NCBI RefSeq assembly: GCF_002968015.1 | Contig: NZ_PUIP01000020.1 | Coordinates: 88,484 to 152,483 of the forward strand | Direction: 5' to 3' | Length of the DNA stretch: 64,000 nt | Origin: Massilia phosphatilytica | Lineage (GTDB): Bacteria > Pseudomonadota > Gammaproteobacteria > Burkholderiales > Burkholderiaceae_D | Shown: piece by piece, positions 8,937-17,282 of the stretch | Numbering within the stretch: position 1 is the stretch's first letter | Layout of the letters: every line of letters begins with the position of its first letter | Translations under genes and position numbers: made by a program | Notes under the pieces: model-generated | What the model was told of the DNA's origin: nothing | The model's input: the letters and a program-made list of their open reading frames with translations, nothing else | The model's database searches: none

Positions 8937-10067
8937 TTATTCCGCCGGCAGGGGAACCAGCCGCGGCGGACGGACACCGGTCGTCCAGCGTGCCCGCAGC
9001 CGCATGAACGGCGTCTCGACGCAGCGGTACAGCACCCAGCCGCCGCCGATGCCCGCGGCCAGGACGCCCACGACGGTGACCGGTGCGCCCGCATCGACGT
9101 GCAGCCGCTCCAGGTGCGGGCGCAACGCCATGAACACGGGCTTGTGCACGAGGTAGACGGCATACGACCACAGCGCGAGCTGCGACGCCCCGGGGATGTC
9201 GATGCGGTTCAGGATGCAGGCGGGGGACAGCGCCGCGCAGGTCAGCAGCGCGAAACCGATCGCCAGCAGCGAGAAGCCGAACGTGGACGTGACGGACGTC
9301 GTGGGCCAGTCGAGGTGGATGCAGGTCAGGATGCCGACGCTCAGCGCCAGGCCGGCCGCGCACAGCGCGTTCGCGTGGCGCAGCAGGCGCGCGAATGCGT
9401 GCGGGTGGAAGTTGCGGAGGAGGGCGATGGCGACGCCGGGCAGCAGCTCGTCGGCGCGGCAGAAGCTCGAATAATAGACCTCGGCCATGAACGCATCGTG
9501 TCCGTGCAGCGCATACGCCGCGGCGCGCGTGGCCATGCCCGCCGCGATGCCGCCCGCCAGCAGGCCCCACGCCAGGCGGGCGGGAAAGCCGATGCGCGCG
9601 AGCGCCAGCACGACGAGGGGCAGCAGCAAATAAAACTGCTCCTCGATGCACAGCGACCAGGAATGCGTGAACGTCTGGCCGTAGGCGAGCCCGAAGTTCT
9701 GCGTGAACGTCAGGAAGCGCCACGGGTCCGCCATGCTCGAACCGCCGAGCGGCGGGCCGGGGAACAGCCAGTACACGGCGAGCACGACGTAGTAATTGGG
9801 CAGCGTGCGCAGCAAACGGCGCACGAAGAAGGTCTTGAGCGACAGGGCTTCTCCCCGCGCGGCGGGCGCCAGCAACTGGTTGCCGATCAGATAGCCGCTC
9901 AGCACGAAGAACAGGTCGACGCCGGCCCAGCCGACCTTGCCGACGACGCCGAACGTGGGCGCGTGGCTGACGAAGCCCATGTAGTGGCTCATCAGGACGA
10001 GGAGGATGGCGGCGGCGCGCAGCAGGTCCAGGCCGCGCAGGCGTGAAGTGAAAGCAGTTTCGTTCAT
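8937..10067 (-). CDS. Acyltransferase 3 family membrane protein (OafA/YrhL-like)
   Basis: A 376-residue polytopic protein with about ten transmembrane segments. The family signature RGLDLLRAAAILLVLMSH at residues 11-28 includes the probable catalytic His28, and further family motifs are FFVLSGYLIG and SWSLCIEEQFYLLLP. Members transfer acetyl or other acyl groups to surface sugars or lipids from the inner membrane. Its start overlaps the LytTR regulator stop as ATGA, so it is very likely expressed with the sensor kinase pair upstream. It may therefore modify an envelope polysaccharide under that system's control; this is inference from the gene order only. Confidence 0.9.
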   Translation of the reverse strand: MNETAFTSRLRGLDLLRAAAILLVLMSHYMGFVSHAPTFGVVGKVGWAGVDLFFVLSGYLIGNQLLAPAARGEALSLKTFFVRRLLRTLPNYYVVLAVYWLFPGPPLGGSSMADPWRFLTFTQNFGLAYGQTFTHSWSLCIEEQFYLLLPLVVLALARIGFPARLAWGLLAGGIAAGMATRAAAYALHGHDAFMAEVYYSSFCRADELLPGVAIALLRNFHPHAFARLLRHANALCAAGLALSVGILTCIHLDWPTTSVTSTFGFSLLAIGFALLTCAALSPACILNRIDIPGASQLALWSYAVYLVHKPVFMALRPHLERLHVDAGAPVTVVGVLAAGIGGGWVLYRCVETPFMRLRARWTTGVRPPRLVPLPAE

Positions 10068-10792
10068 GGGTGCGTATGAAGGGCCAGCGCCTGCGTCAGC
10101 GCCGGCATGTAGGTTCGGCTCGCGCGCAGCAAGGTGCCGTCGCGCAGGCGTAGTAAAGCGTCGCGGTTGGTCAGCGCGCGCAGTTCGGCGACGACGTCCA
10201 GCCGCACGATGCTGGACCGGTGCACGCGCTGGAACCGGGCCGGATCGAGCCGACGGGCCAGGGCCTGCAGCGGTTCGCGCACGAGGTACGTCTTGCCGGC
10301 CGCGTGCAGGGTCGCGTAGTCGCCGTCCGCCTCGATGCGCTCGACGTCGGCCGCGTCGACCAGCACCGTGCGGTTCCCCACGCGCACCGTGAAACGGCGC
10401 GTCCATGCTTGCGGTGCCGCGGGGCGCAGGCGCGTCATGGCCGTGCGGGCGCGGTCCAGTGCCTCGTCCAGCCGCTCGTCGTCCACGGGTTTCAACAGGT
10501 AGTCGAGGGCAGCGAGGTCGAACGCGCGCACGGCGAAGGTGTCGTGGGCCGTGAGCAGGATCGCCAGCGGGCGCTCGGCGCGGGGCAGGGTGGCCAGCAT
10601 GTCGAGGCCGTTCTTGCCGGGCATCTCGACGTCGACGAACACGAGGTCGGGCCGGATGGCCGCGAGGCCGGCGGCGGCCGTGTCGCCGTCGCCGTATTCC
10701 GCCACCAATTCCAGGTCCGCGTGGCGCGCCAGTCGCGCCTTCACGGCGAGCCGGGCCAGCGGTTCGTCGTCCACGATCGCGACGCGCATCAT
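10064..10792 (-). CDS. LytTR family response regulator
   Basis: A 242-residue response regulator of the AlgR/LytR class. The receiver domain (about 1-120) shows the acidic pair DDE at residues 8-10, the phospho-acceptor Asp54 (VFVDVEMPG), a conserved Thr in LLTAHD and Lys in LLKPVD. The LytTR DNA-binding domain follows at about 140-235 with the usual IEADGDY and FQRVHRSSIV motifs. Its start overlaps the kinase stop by four bases (ATGA) and its stop overlaps the acyltransferase start the same way, so three genes are translationally coupled. A second ATG immediately follows the first. Confidence 0.93.
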   Translation of the reverse strand: MMRVAIVDDEPLARLAVKARLARHADLELVAEYGDGDTAAAGLAAIRPDLVFVDVEMPGKNGLDMLATLPRAERPLAILLTAHDTFAVRAFDLAALDYLLKPVDDERLDEALDRARTAMTRLRPAAPQAWTRRFTVRVGNRTVLVDAADVERIEADGDYATLHAAGKTYLVREPLQALARRLDPARFQRVHRSSIVRLDVVAELRALTNRDALLRLRDGTLLRASRTYMPALTQALALHTHP

Positions 10793-11844
10793 GCCGCCAC
10801 CCGCAGGGGTAGCGTCAGCGACACATGGAAGCGGCCATCGTCGCGCCAGCCCGCATCGACCCGCTGGGCGTCGCCGTACAAATGGCGTAACCGGTTCGCG
10901 ACGTTGGCGAGGCCGATGCCGCCGCCGCCCGTCGCCGGCTGTGCGCCGTCGTTGCGCACGTCCACGCACAGGCGGTCATCCGCGCGCGCGACGCGGATGT
11001 CGATGCGGCCGGGGGCGGCCATTGGCGCGATGCCGTGGCGGACCGCGTTCTCGACAAGCGGCTGCAGCATCAGATAGGGCACGGCGGCGTCGAGCAGGTC
11101 GGGCCCCGCGTGCATCGCCAGCTGCAGGCGTTCGCCCAGGCGCGCCTTTTCGATGTCGAGGTAGGCTTCCGTCAGCGCCAGTTCCTCTGCCAGCGTGTGT
11201 TCGTGCCGGCCGTCGTGCGCCAGCGTGGCACGCAGAAAATCGGAGACGCGGGCGAGCATGCGGTTCGCGTCCCGGTTCGCGCCGGCCGCGACGAGGGCCG
11301 AGACGGCGTTCAGCGTGTTGAACAGGAAGTGCGGATTGACCTGCAGGCGCAGCGCGCGCAGTTCCGCGTCGCGCGCGTCCGCGAGCGCCTGCGCGAGACG
11401 CAGCCGGGTGCGTTGCAGCGACAGGTAGTACACGGCCACGGCGTGCATCGCGCAGAACGCGACCAGCGCGAGCCAGCAGCCGTCCAGGCCCCGCAGGAGG
11501 TCGTCCCAGTGGTAGCCCGTCTCCAGCCCGAGCGTGATCGACAGCCATTGGCCCAGCAGCGAGTTCGTGACCGCCATCGCATACGACGCCGCGAGCAGGA
11601 CGAGCGTCATCGTCCACCACGCGCGCCTCTGGCGCCACAGTGCGCGCTGCAGCAGGACCAAAGGCACGGTCCACACGGCGCACGCGACGAAGAACAGTGT
11701 GCGGAACGTGGGCGCGTAGCCGTGGCCCAGTGCGGGCAGGCCGAGGATGACCATGCACGCGAACACCGGCAGGGCGGCGAGCACGGGGACGAGGAGCGGG
11801 GTGTCTTCTTTCACGGCGGCGTGGCGTGTTGACGGATCGGTCAT
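10789..11844 (-). CDS. Sensor histidine kinase, LytS/YehU type
   Basis: A 351-residue membrane kinase. Four hydrophobic segments (about 18-40, 48-66, 76-95, 121-142) form a compact sensor without a sizeable extracellular domain, followed by a short coiled linker and the His_kinase domain typical of LytTR partners: the phospho-acceptor is in LQVNPHFLFNTLNA, His172. The ATPase part has the N-box QPLVENAVRHG and the glycine motif GGGGIGLANV. It pairs with the LytTR regulator downstream. It starts 11 bases after the SnoaL-like gene, so that secreted protein may be part of the same operon. Confidence 0.92.
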   Translation of the reverse strand: MTDPSTRHAAVKEDTPLLVPVLAALPVFACMVILGLPALGHGYAPTFRTLFFVACAVWTVPLVLLQRALWRQRRAWWTMTLVLLAASYAMAVTNSLLGQWLSITLGLETGYHWDDLLRGLDGCWLALVAFCAMHAVAVYYLSLQRTRLRLAQALADARDAELRALRLQVNPHFLFNTLNAVSALVAAGANRDANRMLARVSDFLRATLAHDGRHEHTLAEELALTEAYLDIEKARLGERLQLAMHAGPDLLDAAVPYLMLQPLVENAVRHGIAPMAAPGRIDIRVARADDRLCVDVRNDGAQPATGGGGIGLANVANRLRHLYGDAQRVDAGWRDDGRFHVSLTLPLRVAA

Positions 11845-11855
11845 TCTAGCTCGCG

Positions 11856-12326
11856 TCACTGGTGGACGGAATACAGCATCGCGACAATTTTCCAGCCGTC
11901 GTCGGTGCGCACGAGCTGCCACGTCTCGCTGCCGCGGTTCGTGACCTTGCCGTCGGCGAGGAAGTCGAAATCGAACCACACCGAGGCGACGGTGCCGTTC
12001 GTGCGGACGCGTACGTCGTAGAAGCGCTCCTCGATCGGCCTGGCGCTGTGCGTGACGGATTCGGCGAATTCCTGCCATGTCGACGGCGCCAGGCGCTGCG
12101 CGTCCGGATTGCGCGCCTTTGCGGCTGCGTACGTCGGTTCGTCCAGCACGGACCACCAGCTGCCGCCTTCCTTCACGAACAGCGACCCGAGCGTCTTGCC
12201 GTCGTGCGCGACGATGGCGGCCTGGAATTGCTGCACGAGCTGACGGATGGCAGCGTCGTCGGCACTGGCCGCGTGCGCCGGAGCGGCGAGGCAGAGGGCA
12301 AGGACGAGAGAGAACAAGGTGCGCAT
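11856..12326 (-). CDS. Secreted SnoaL/DUF4440-like protein (NTF2 fold)
   Basis: A 156-residue protein with a Sec signal peptide (about residues 1-19, cleavage near AHAAS). The mature part looks like an NTF2-fold, DUF4440/SnoaL-type domain: a helix with AIRQLVQQFQAAIVAHD, a strand with GSLFVKEGGSWW, and a C-terminal W-Q-L-V...DDGWKIVAM strand pair. Such domains bind small ligands or catalyse varied reactions, so no specific activity can be given. GGAG precedes the ATG. It is the first gene of a probable operon with a sensor kinase, response regulator and acyltransferase; a role as an accessory ligand-binding protein is possible but unproven. Confidence 0.78.
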   Translation of the reverse strand: MRTLFSLVLALCLAAPAHAASADDAAIRQLVQQFQAAIVAHDGKTLGSLFVKEGGSWWSVLDEPTYAAAKARNPDAQRLAPSTWQEFAESVTHSARPIEERFYDVRVRTNGTVASVWFDFDFLADGKVTNRGSETWQLVRTDDGWKIVAMLYSVHQ

Positions 12327-12377
12327 GGCGGCTCCAGAAAAGGAAAGATGCCACGATACGATCGCCCTGCGCGCGCG

Positions 12378-12408
12378 GGCCAGCACGGTGCGCCGGACCG
12401 TGCTGGCC
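12378..12408. terminator. Strong 12-bp hairpin between mocR-type gene and SnoaL-like gene
   Basis: GGCCAGCACGGT at 12378-12389 pairs perfectly with ACCGTGCTGGCC at 12397-12408 across a seven-base loop. It sits 22 bases beyond the stop of the MocR-like gene on the minus strand. No T-run follows on either strand, so it is not a classical intrinsic terminator; it could end transcription with Rho or stabilise an mRNA 3' end. Confidence 0.5.
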
Positions 12409-12429
12409 GTGCGGCGAACCGGTGGACGC

Positions 12430-13809
12430 TCAGCCCAGCAGTTGCGCAAGCGCCGCGCACGCGGCCCGCGCTCGCTCGGGCGGCACGTTGGTCGCGCCCA
12501 GCAGCAGGCCGCCGGGACTGCCGTCCTGCCGCACGCGCCACCACGACAGGGCGGACGGCGCGAGGCCCACCGTGCGCGCCCGCGCGGCCAGCGCGGCATC
12601 GTCGACGCCGTCCATCAGCGGCAGCAGCACGGACAGCCCGGCCTCCGCATGCGCCAGGCCGAGATCGCGCAGGCACGCGCACAGGGCGGCGCGGCGTTCG
12701 GCGTACACGCGCTTCATGTGGCGCAGGTGGCGCAGGTAGTGGCCGTCGCGCAGGAATTCCTCGATGGCGAACTGGATCGCGGGCGCGGGCGCCGCCGCGG
12801 CGACGTCGGCCGCGTCGGCAACGGCCGGCGCCAGCGCGGGGGGAGCGACGAGGAAGGCGACGCGCAGCGCCGGGACGATGGTCTTGCTGAAGGTCCCGAT
12901 GTGCAGCACGCGGCCGGCATGGTCGCGCGCGGCCAGCGCCGGCGTCGCACGGGCCTGCAGCTGCAGCTCACCCAGGTAGTCGTCCTCGACGATCCACGCG
13001 CCGCGCGCCGCGGCCCAGTCGAGCAGCGCATGCCGGCGTGCCAGCGACAGGGTCATGCCCAGCGGCGCCTGCTGCCCCGGCGTGACGACGGCCAGCGCCG
13101 CATCGGGACATGACGCGAGGCCCGCCGCCACGTCGAGACCTTCCGCATCGACGGGCACCGGCGCGGGCGTCACGCCGTATTGCGCGAGCACGGCACGCGC
13201 CGACGCGTAGCCGGGATCCTCGACCCACGCGCTGCGCCCGCCCAGCCGCAGCGCGCGCAGCGCGAGGCCGAGCGCGGCGGCATGGCCGTTCGCGATGAAC
13301 ACCTGCGTCGGATGGCAGGCGATGCCGCGCGCGATGCCGAGGTAGGCCGCGATGGCGGCGCGCAGCATCGGTTCGCCACGGGGATCGGGATACCCAAGCG
13401 GCTGCGCGGCCGCCGCGCGCGCGGCGCGGCCCATGATGCGCGACCACGTCTTGAACGGGAACACGTCCTGGCCCGGCACGCCGACCTGGAACGGGACAGG
13501 CGCGGCGAGGCGCGGCGGTGGGGCGGCCGGGCGTTCCGGCGCGGTCCCCGCACGCACCGCCTGTCGAGCGACACGCGTGCCGGCCGCGCCGGCCGTGACG
13601 ATGAGCTGCTGGTCGCGCAGGCTGTCGTAGGCGGCGCGTACCGTGCCGCGCGCGACGCCCAGCTGTGCGGCCAGGTCGTGCCAGGACGGCAGCCGGGCGC
13701 CCGGAGACAGGCGGCCGTCGTGGATGGCGGCGCCGATCGCGGCGGCGATCTGGCCCGCGAGCGGCGTGCGCACGCTGCGGTCGATGCGGATCGAAAGGTC
13801 ATGGTCCAT
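12430..13809 (-). CDS. MocR-type PLP-dependent transcriptional regulator
   Basis: A 459-residue fusion of a GntR-type winged helix (about residues 10-75; PSWHDLAAQLGVARGTVRAA is the recognition region) and a class I aminotransferase-like domain (about 95-455). The PLP-lysine region reads GTFSKTIVPALRVAFLV. Members regulate vitamin B6, amino acid or transporter genes, and commonly act on a divergent neighbour. Here the divergent neighbour is a thioredoxin-like protein, 65 bases away. The ATG at 13809 gives a standard N-terminus; an in-frame ATG at 13833 would add eight residues. Neither has a strong ribosome binding site. Confidence 0.88.
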   Translation of the reverse strand: MDHDLSIRIDRSVRTPLAGQIAAAIGAAIHDGRLSPGARLPSWHDLAAQLGVARGTVRAAYDSLRDQQLIVTAGAAGTRVARQAVRAGTAPERPAAPPPRLAAPVPFQVGVPGQDVFPFKTWSRIMGRAARAAAAQPLGYPDPRGEPMLRAAIAAYLGIARGIACHPTQVFIANGHAAALGLALRALRLGGRSAWVEDPGYASARAVLAQYGVTPAPVPVDAEGLDVAAGLASCPDAALAVVTPGQQAPLGMTLSLARRHALLDWAAARGAWIVEDDYLGELQLQARATPALAARDHAGRVLHIGTFSKTIVPALRVAFLVAPPALAPAVADAADVAAAAPAPAIQFAIEEFLRDGHYLRHLRHMKRVYAERRAALCACLRDLGLAHAEAGLSVLLPLMDGVDDAALAARARTVGLAPSALSWWRVRQDGSPGGLLLGATNVPPERARAACAALAQLLG

Positions 13810-13898
13810 GCCGTGAATGGTACAGGGATTCATGCAATTCTTGCGTCTTTTGCCTGATCCAAGTGCTGGCTACGATGAAAGCCTCATCCACCGTCACC

Positions 13899-14909
13899 AT
13901 GAAGGATCTCATGACCCTCATCCACCTCATCGCCGCCTTCGCGACCGCGCTGTTCACCTGCGCGACGTGCGGGGCCGCGGACGACGGCGCCACCCGCGCC
14001 GCGCACGCCGGCCAGCCGCTGATCGGCCAGCCGGCACCGGCCGCGGTCCTGCGCACGCTCGACGGCGGCACGATCGACCTCGCCACGCGTTACGGCCGTA
14101 AGCCCGTGTACCTGAAATTCTGGGCCACGTGGTGCGCGCCGTGCCTGCAGCAGATGCCGGGTTTCGAACGCATCCACCGCCAGTACGGCAAGCGCATCGA
14201 CGTCATCGCCGTCAACGCGGGCTTCAGCGACACCGAGGCCGACGTGCGCGCCTACCGCGCCCGCAACGGCCTCACGATGCCGATCGTGCTCGACGACGGC
14301 ACGCTGGGCCGCCGCCTGAACCTGCGCGTGACGCCGCAGCACGTGCTGATCGGGGCCGACGGCCGCATCGCATATGTGGGCCATCTGGACGATGCGGCCC
14401 TGCACGCGGCACTCGATCGGGTCGCGCAAGGCAAGGCCGCGGCGCAACCGGTCGCGCTGGCGCCGCAGGCCGACGCGGCGCGCGTGTTCCGTGTCGGCGA
14501 CAAGGTCGAGGGCGTGGACCTGCCCGCCGGTGCGGCGGGCAAGCCGCGTGCTCTCGTGTTCTTTTCCCCATGGTGCGAGACGTATCTGCGCGCGAGCCGT
14601 CCCGCCACGGCGCAGGCCTGCCGCCGCGTGCGCGAGGATGCCACGCGTCTCATGAAGCGGGGCGGCGTGGATTGGCTGGCCGTGGCCGCGCCGTTGTGGA
14701 CGTCGACCGCTGAACTGGTGGCCTACGCCAAAGCGCATCCAGGCACGCCGCCGCTCGCGCTCGACCGCGACGGCGCCGCGTTCGCCGCCTTCGGCATCCG
14801 CGCCATCCCGAGCGTCGTGCTGCTCGATGCGGACGGCCGCGTGGCGCGCGTGCTGGGGCCGGAGGAACGCGGGCTCGACGCGGCGCTGCGCGCGGTGAGG
14901 GGGCGATGA
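13899..14909 (+). CDS. Exported TlpA-like thioredoxin with two thioredoxin-like domains
   Basis: A 336-residue protein with an N-terminal signal peptide (about 1-27). The first domain (about 40-165) is a TlpA/ResA-like thioredoxin with active site WATWCAPC (Cys79 and Cys82). The second (about 195-335) resembles the same fold, but only one Cys remains at the active-site position (FFSPWCETYL), with a cis-Pro-like motif (GIRAIPSVVLLDADGR) later, so it is probably redox-inactive. Start choice is uncertain: ATGs at 13875, 13899 and 13911 are all in frame; 13911 has AAGGA close upstream, 13899 gives the better-charged signal peptide. Its stop overlaps the EamA gene start (ATGA). Confidence 0.8.
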   Translation: MKDLMTLIHLIAAFATALFTCATCGAADDGATRAAHAGQPLIGQPAPAAVLRTLDGGTIDLATRYGRKPVYLKFWATWCAPCLQQMPGFERIHRQYGKRIDVIAVNAGFSDTEADVRAYRARNGLTMPIVLDDGTLGRRLNLRVTPQHVLIGADGRIAYVGHLDDAALHAALDRVAQGKAAAQPVALAPQADAARVFRVGDKVEGVDLPAGAAGKPRALVFFSPWCETYLRASRPATAQACRRVREDATRLMKRGGVDWLAVAAPLWTSTAELVAYAKAHPGTPPLALDRDGAAFAAFGIRAIPSVVLLDADGRVARVLGPEERGLDAALRAVRGR

Positions 14910-15823
14910 TGAAGAAGAGCGATCTCGCCTGCCTGACGGCGCTGGCCGCGCTGTGGGGCGCCTCCTATTTGTTCATGCGCGTCTGCGCCGGCGAATTCGG
15001 CGCCATGACCCTGGCCGGCGCCCGCGCCGCCATCGCCGCCGCGCTGCTGCTGCCGCTGCTCGCGGGAGACTGGAGCGCGCTGCGCCGCCACTGGAAACCG
15101 GTGCTGCTCGTGGGCCTGACGAATTCCGCGCTGCCATTCGTGCTGTTCGCGCTGGCGGCGCTGGGCATCAACGCGAGCCTGTCCGCCATCTTCAACGCGG
15201 CCACGCCGCTGTATGCGGCCGTCATCGGACGTGTGTGGCTGGGCGAGCCGATCGGCCGCACGCGCGCCGCCGGGCTCGCGCTCGGCTTCTGCGGCGTGGT
15301 GTGGCTTGCGGCGGACAACGCCAGTTTCAAGCCCGGGGCGACGGGATGGGCCGTGCTGGCCTGCGTGGCGGCCACGATGCTGTACGCGTTTTCCGCCCAC
15401 TTCAGCAAGCGTTATCTCGCCACCGTGCCGCCGCTGGCCGTCGCCGCCGGCAGCCAGCTGGCCGCCGCGCTCATGCTGGCGCCGGCAGCACTGGCCCTGC
15501 ATCCCGCGACGCTCCCGTCGACACATGCGTGGGGCGCGCTGCTGTGCCTCGGCGCGCTGTGCACGGCGCTCGCCTACGTGCTGTTCTTCCGCCTGATCGC
15601 CCGCGTGGGCGCGGCCCGGACGATGGCCGTGCCGTTCCTCGTGCCCGCGTTCGGCGTGCTGTGGGGCGTGCTGTTCCTCGGCGAGACTTTTACGAAAGCG
15701 ATGGCGGCCGGCAGCGCCCTGATCGTGCTGGGGACGGCGCTGGCGACTGGCCTGGTCAATCCTGCGCGGCCGCGAGCAGCGCATCCGCTTCCGCAGCCCG
15801 GCGCGCGGCCGGACGCGAACTGA
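14906..15823 (+). CDS. EamA/DMT family transporter
   Basis: A 305-residue integral membrane protein with ten hydrophobic segments in two repeated halves, the standard arrangement of the EamA (DMT) exporters. The typical first motif LWGASYLFMRV appears at about residues 16-26 and the repeat boundary motif LGEPIGRTRAAGLALGFCGV near 111-131. Family members export metabolites such as amino acids or nucleosides; the substrate is not predictable. The start is coupled to the thioredoxin-like gene by an ATGA overlap. Its last 68 bases overlap the convergent glutathione transferase gene, and the last 18 residues are a hydrophilic Pro/Ala-rich tail encoded in that overlap. Confidence 0.9.
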   Translation: MMKKSDLACLTALAALWGASYLFMRVCAGEFGAMTLAGARAAIAAALLLPLLAGDWSALRRHWKPVLLVGLTNSALPFVLFALAALGINASLSAIFNAATPLYAAVIGRVWLGEPIGRTRAAGLALGFCGVVWLAADNASFKPGATGWAVLACVAATMLYAFSAHFSKRYLATVPPLAVAAGSQLAAALMLAPAALALHPATLPSTHAWGALLCLGALCTALAYVLFFRLIARVGAARTMAVPFLVPAFGVLWGVLFLGETFTKAMAAGSALIVLGTALATGLVNPARPRAAHPLPQPGARPDAN

Positions 15824-16373
15824 CGCGGTCGATGTAGGCCATGACCTCGGGCAGTTCCGGCACCAGCTTGAACATCGTGGCCCAGCCCAGCGAGATGCCC
15901 CACAGGACGTCGGCGGCGGAGAAGCGCTCGCCCAGCAGGTACGGGCCGGCGCGCAGCTGGGCCGTCAATGTCGCGAGCATCGTGTCGAAGTCGCCGTAGG
16001 GGCACATCATCGGCGGCGTGGGCTCGCGCTTCATCGCGACGTCGGTGATGGCCGGCTCGAACGAGGAACCGTAGAACGCGAGCCAGCGCAGGTACGGGCC
16101 GCGCAGCGGATCGCCCAGGGCGGGCGCAAGGCCGGCTTGCGGGAACAGGTCGGCCAGGTAGATGAAGACGGCCGGCTGCTCCGTGACGAGGGCGTCGCCA
16201 TGGCGGATCGCGGGGACCTTGCCCATCGGATTGACGGCCAGGTAATCGGGCGCGCGCTGCTCGTTCTTCTTCAGGTTCAATACGTGCAGGTCGTAGGGTG
16301 CGCCAAGTTCTTCGAGGAGGATGCGGGCCGCGCCGGAGCGCGAATTCGGAGCGTGGAACAGGGTCAGGTTCAT
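15756..16373 (-). CDS. Glutathione S-transferase family protein
   Basis: A 205-residue cytosolic GST: thioredoxin-like N-domain (about 1-80) with FHAPNSRSG near the glutathione site, the cis-Pro motif GKVPAI and the ESRAI-like motif TEQPAVFIYL, then a helical C-domain (about 88-200). It should conjugate or reduce electrophiles with glutathione; the substrate is unknown. It is divergent from an AraC regulator 83 bases away, which may control it. The 3' end overlaps the convergent EamA gene by 68 bases. Confidence 0.9.
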   Translation of the reverse strand: MNLTLFHAPNSRSGAARILLEELGAPYDLHVLNLKKNEQRAPDYLAVNPMGKVPAIRHGDALVTEQPAVFIYLADLFPQAGLAPALGDPLRGPYLRWLAFYGSSFEPAITDVAMKREPTPPMMCPYGDFDTMLATLTAQLRAGPYLLGERFSAADVLWGISLGWATMFKLVPELPEVMAYIDRVSSRPAARRAAEADALLAAAQD

Positions 16374-16456
16374 GGTGGCCTCGTGATGACGATGAGCCGA
16401 CAGCTTAGGCGGCGCGACTTTCGCGGTATTGTAAAAACGCGCGCTAGAATGACGCG

Positions 16457-17281
16457 ATGAACACACCCCCCACCGTCACGGACCGCGCCAAGGGCGTGGT
16501 CGCCCCTGGCCTTGCCGGCAAGATGTTCCGGCTCGGCCGGTACCTGCCGCCCCCGGACCTGGCGCCGTTCCTCGACCATTACTGGATCGTCGAGTGGGAC
16601 TTGCAGGGCCGCCCGCCGCACACGCAGCGCACCTTGCCATACCCGTGCGTGCACATCGTGTTCGACCGCGCCCGCACGGGCATCTGGGGCCTGACGACGG
16701 GCTCGTTCGATTACGAGTTAAAAGACGCGGGCAAGGTGTGCGGCCTGCGCTTCCGGGCGGGCGCCTTCCGCGGTTTGCTGGGCCGGCCGCTGCACACGAT
16801 CACGGACAAGGTGCTGTCCTTGTCCGACGTCTTCCCGTGGGACGAGGCGGCGGTGCAGGACGCGGTGCTGGATACGCCGGACGATACCGCGATGATCGAG
16901 GCGGCGGGGGCGCTGCTGCGCACGGTGCTGCCCGCGCCGGATCCCCAGGTCGACCGCATCGCCGCCATCCTGCGCGCGGTGGAATCGACACCCGGACTGA
17001 CACAGGTGGAGGAACTGGCAGCGACGGCGCGCATGAGCGTGCGCAGCCTGCAGCAGCTGTTCAGCGAGTACGTGGGCGTGAGCCCGAAATGGGTGATCCG
17101 GCGGTTTCGCCTGCACGAGGCGGCCGATCGGCTGGCGCAGGGTGCCGACGTCGACCTGGCTGCGCTGGCGCAGGGGCTCGGCTATTTCGACCAGGCGCAC
17201 TTCACGTCGGATTTCCGGCGGCTCGTGGGCAAGTCGCCGGGGCGGTATCGGGAAGAGGCGCGGCAGGCGGGTGGGGCTTGA
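16457..17281 (+). CDS. AraC family transcriptional regulator
   Basis: A 274-residue regulator. The N-terminal half (about 25-150) resembles the DUF6597-type sensing domain (start of domain YLPPPDLAPFLDHYWIVEWDL), and the C-terminal AraC DNA-binding domain (about 165-270) shows two helix-turn-helix units, with the signature GYFDQAHFTSDFRRLVGKSPG. It is divergent from the GST gene, and the 83-base gap is the likely shared control region. A small membrane protein gene may follow directly. Confidence 0.9.
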   Translation: MNTPPTVTDRAKGVVAPGLAGKMFRLGRYLPPPDLAPFLDHYWIVEWDLQGRPPHTQRTLPYPCVHIVFDRARTGIWGLTTGSFDYELKDAGKVCGLRFRAGAFRGLLGRPLHTITDKVLSLSDVFPWDEAAVQDAVLDTPDDTAMIEAAGALLRTVLPAPDPQVDRIAAILRAVESTPGLTQVEELAATARMSVRSLQQLFSEYVGVSPKWVIRRFRLHEAADRLAQGADVDLAALAQGLGYFDQAHFTSDFRRLVGKSPGRYREEARQAGGA

Positions 17282-17282
17282 A

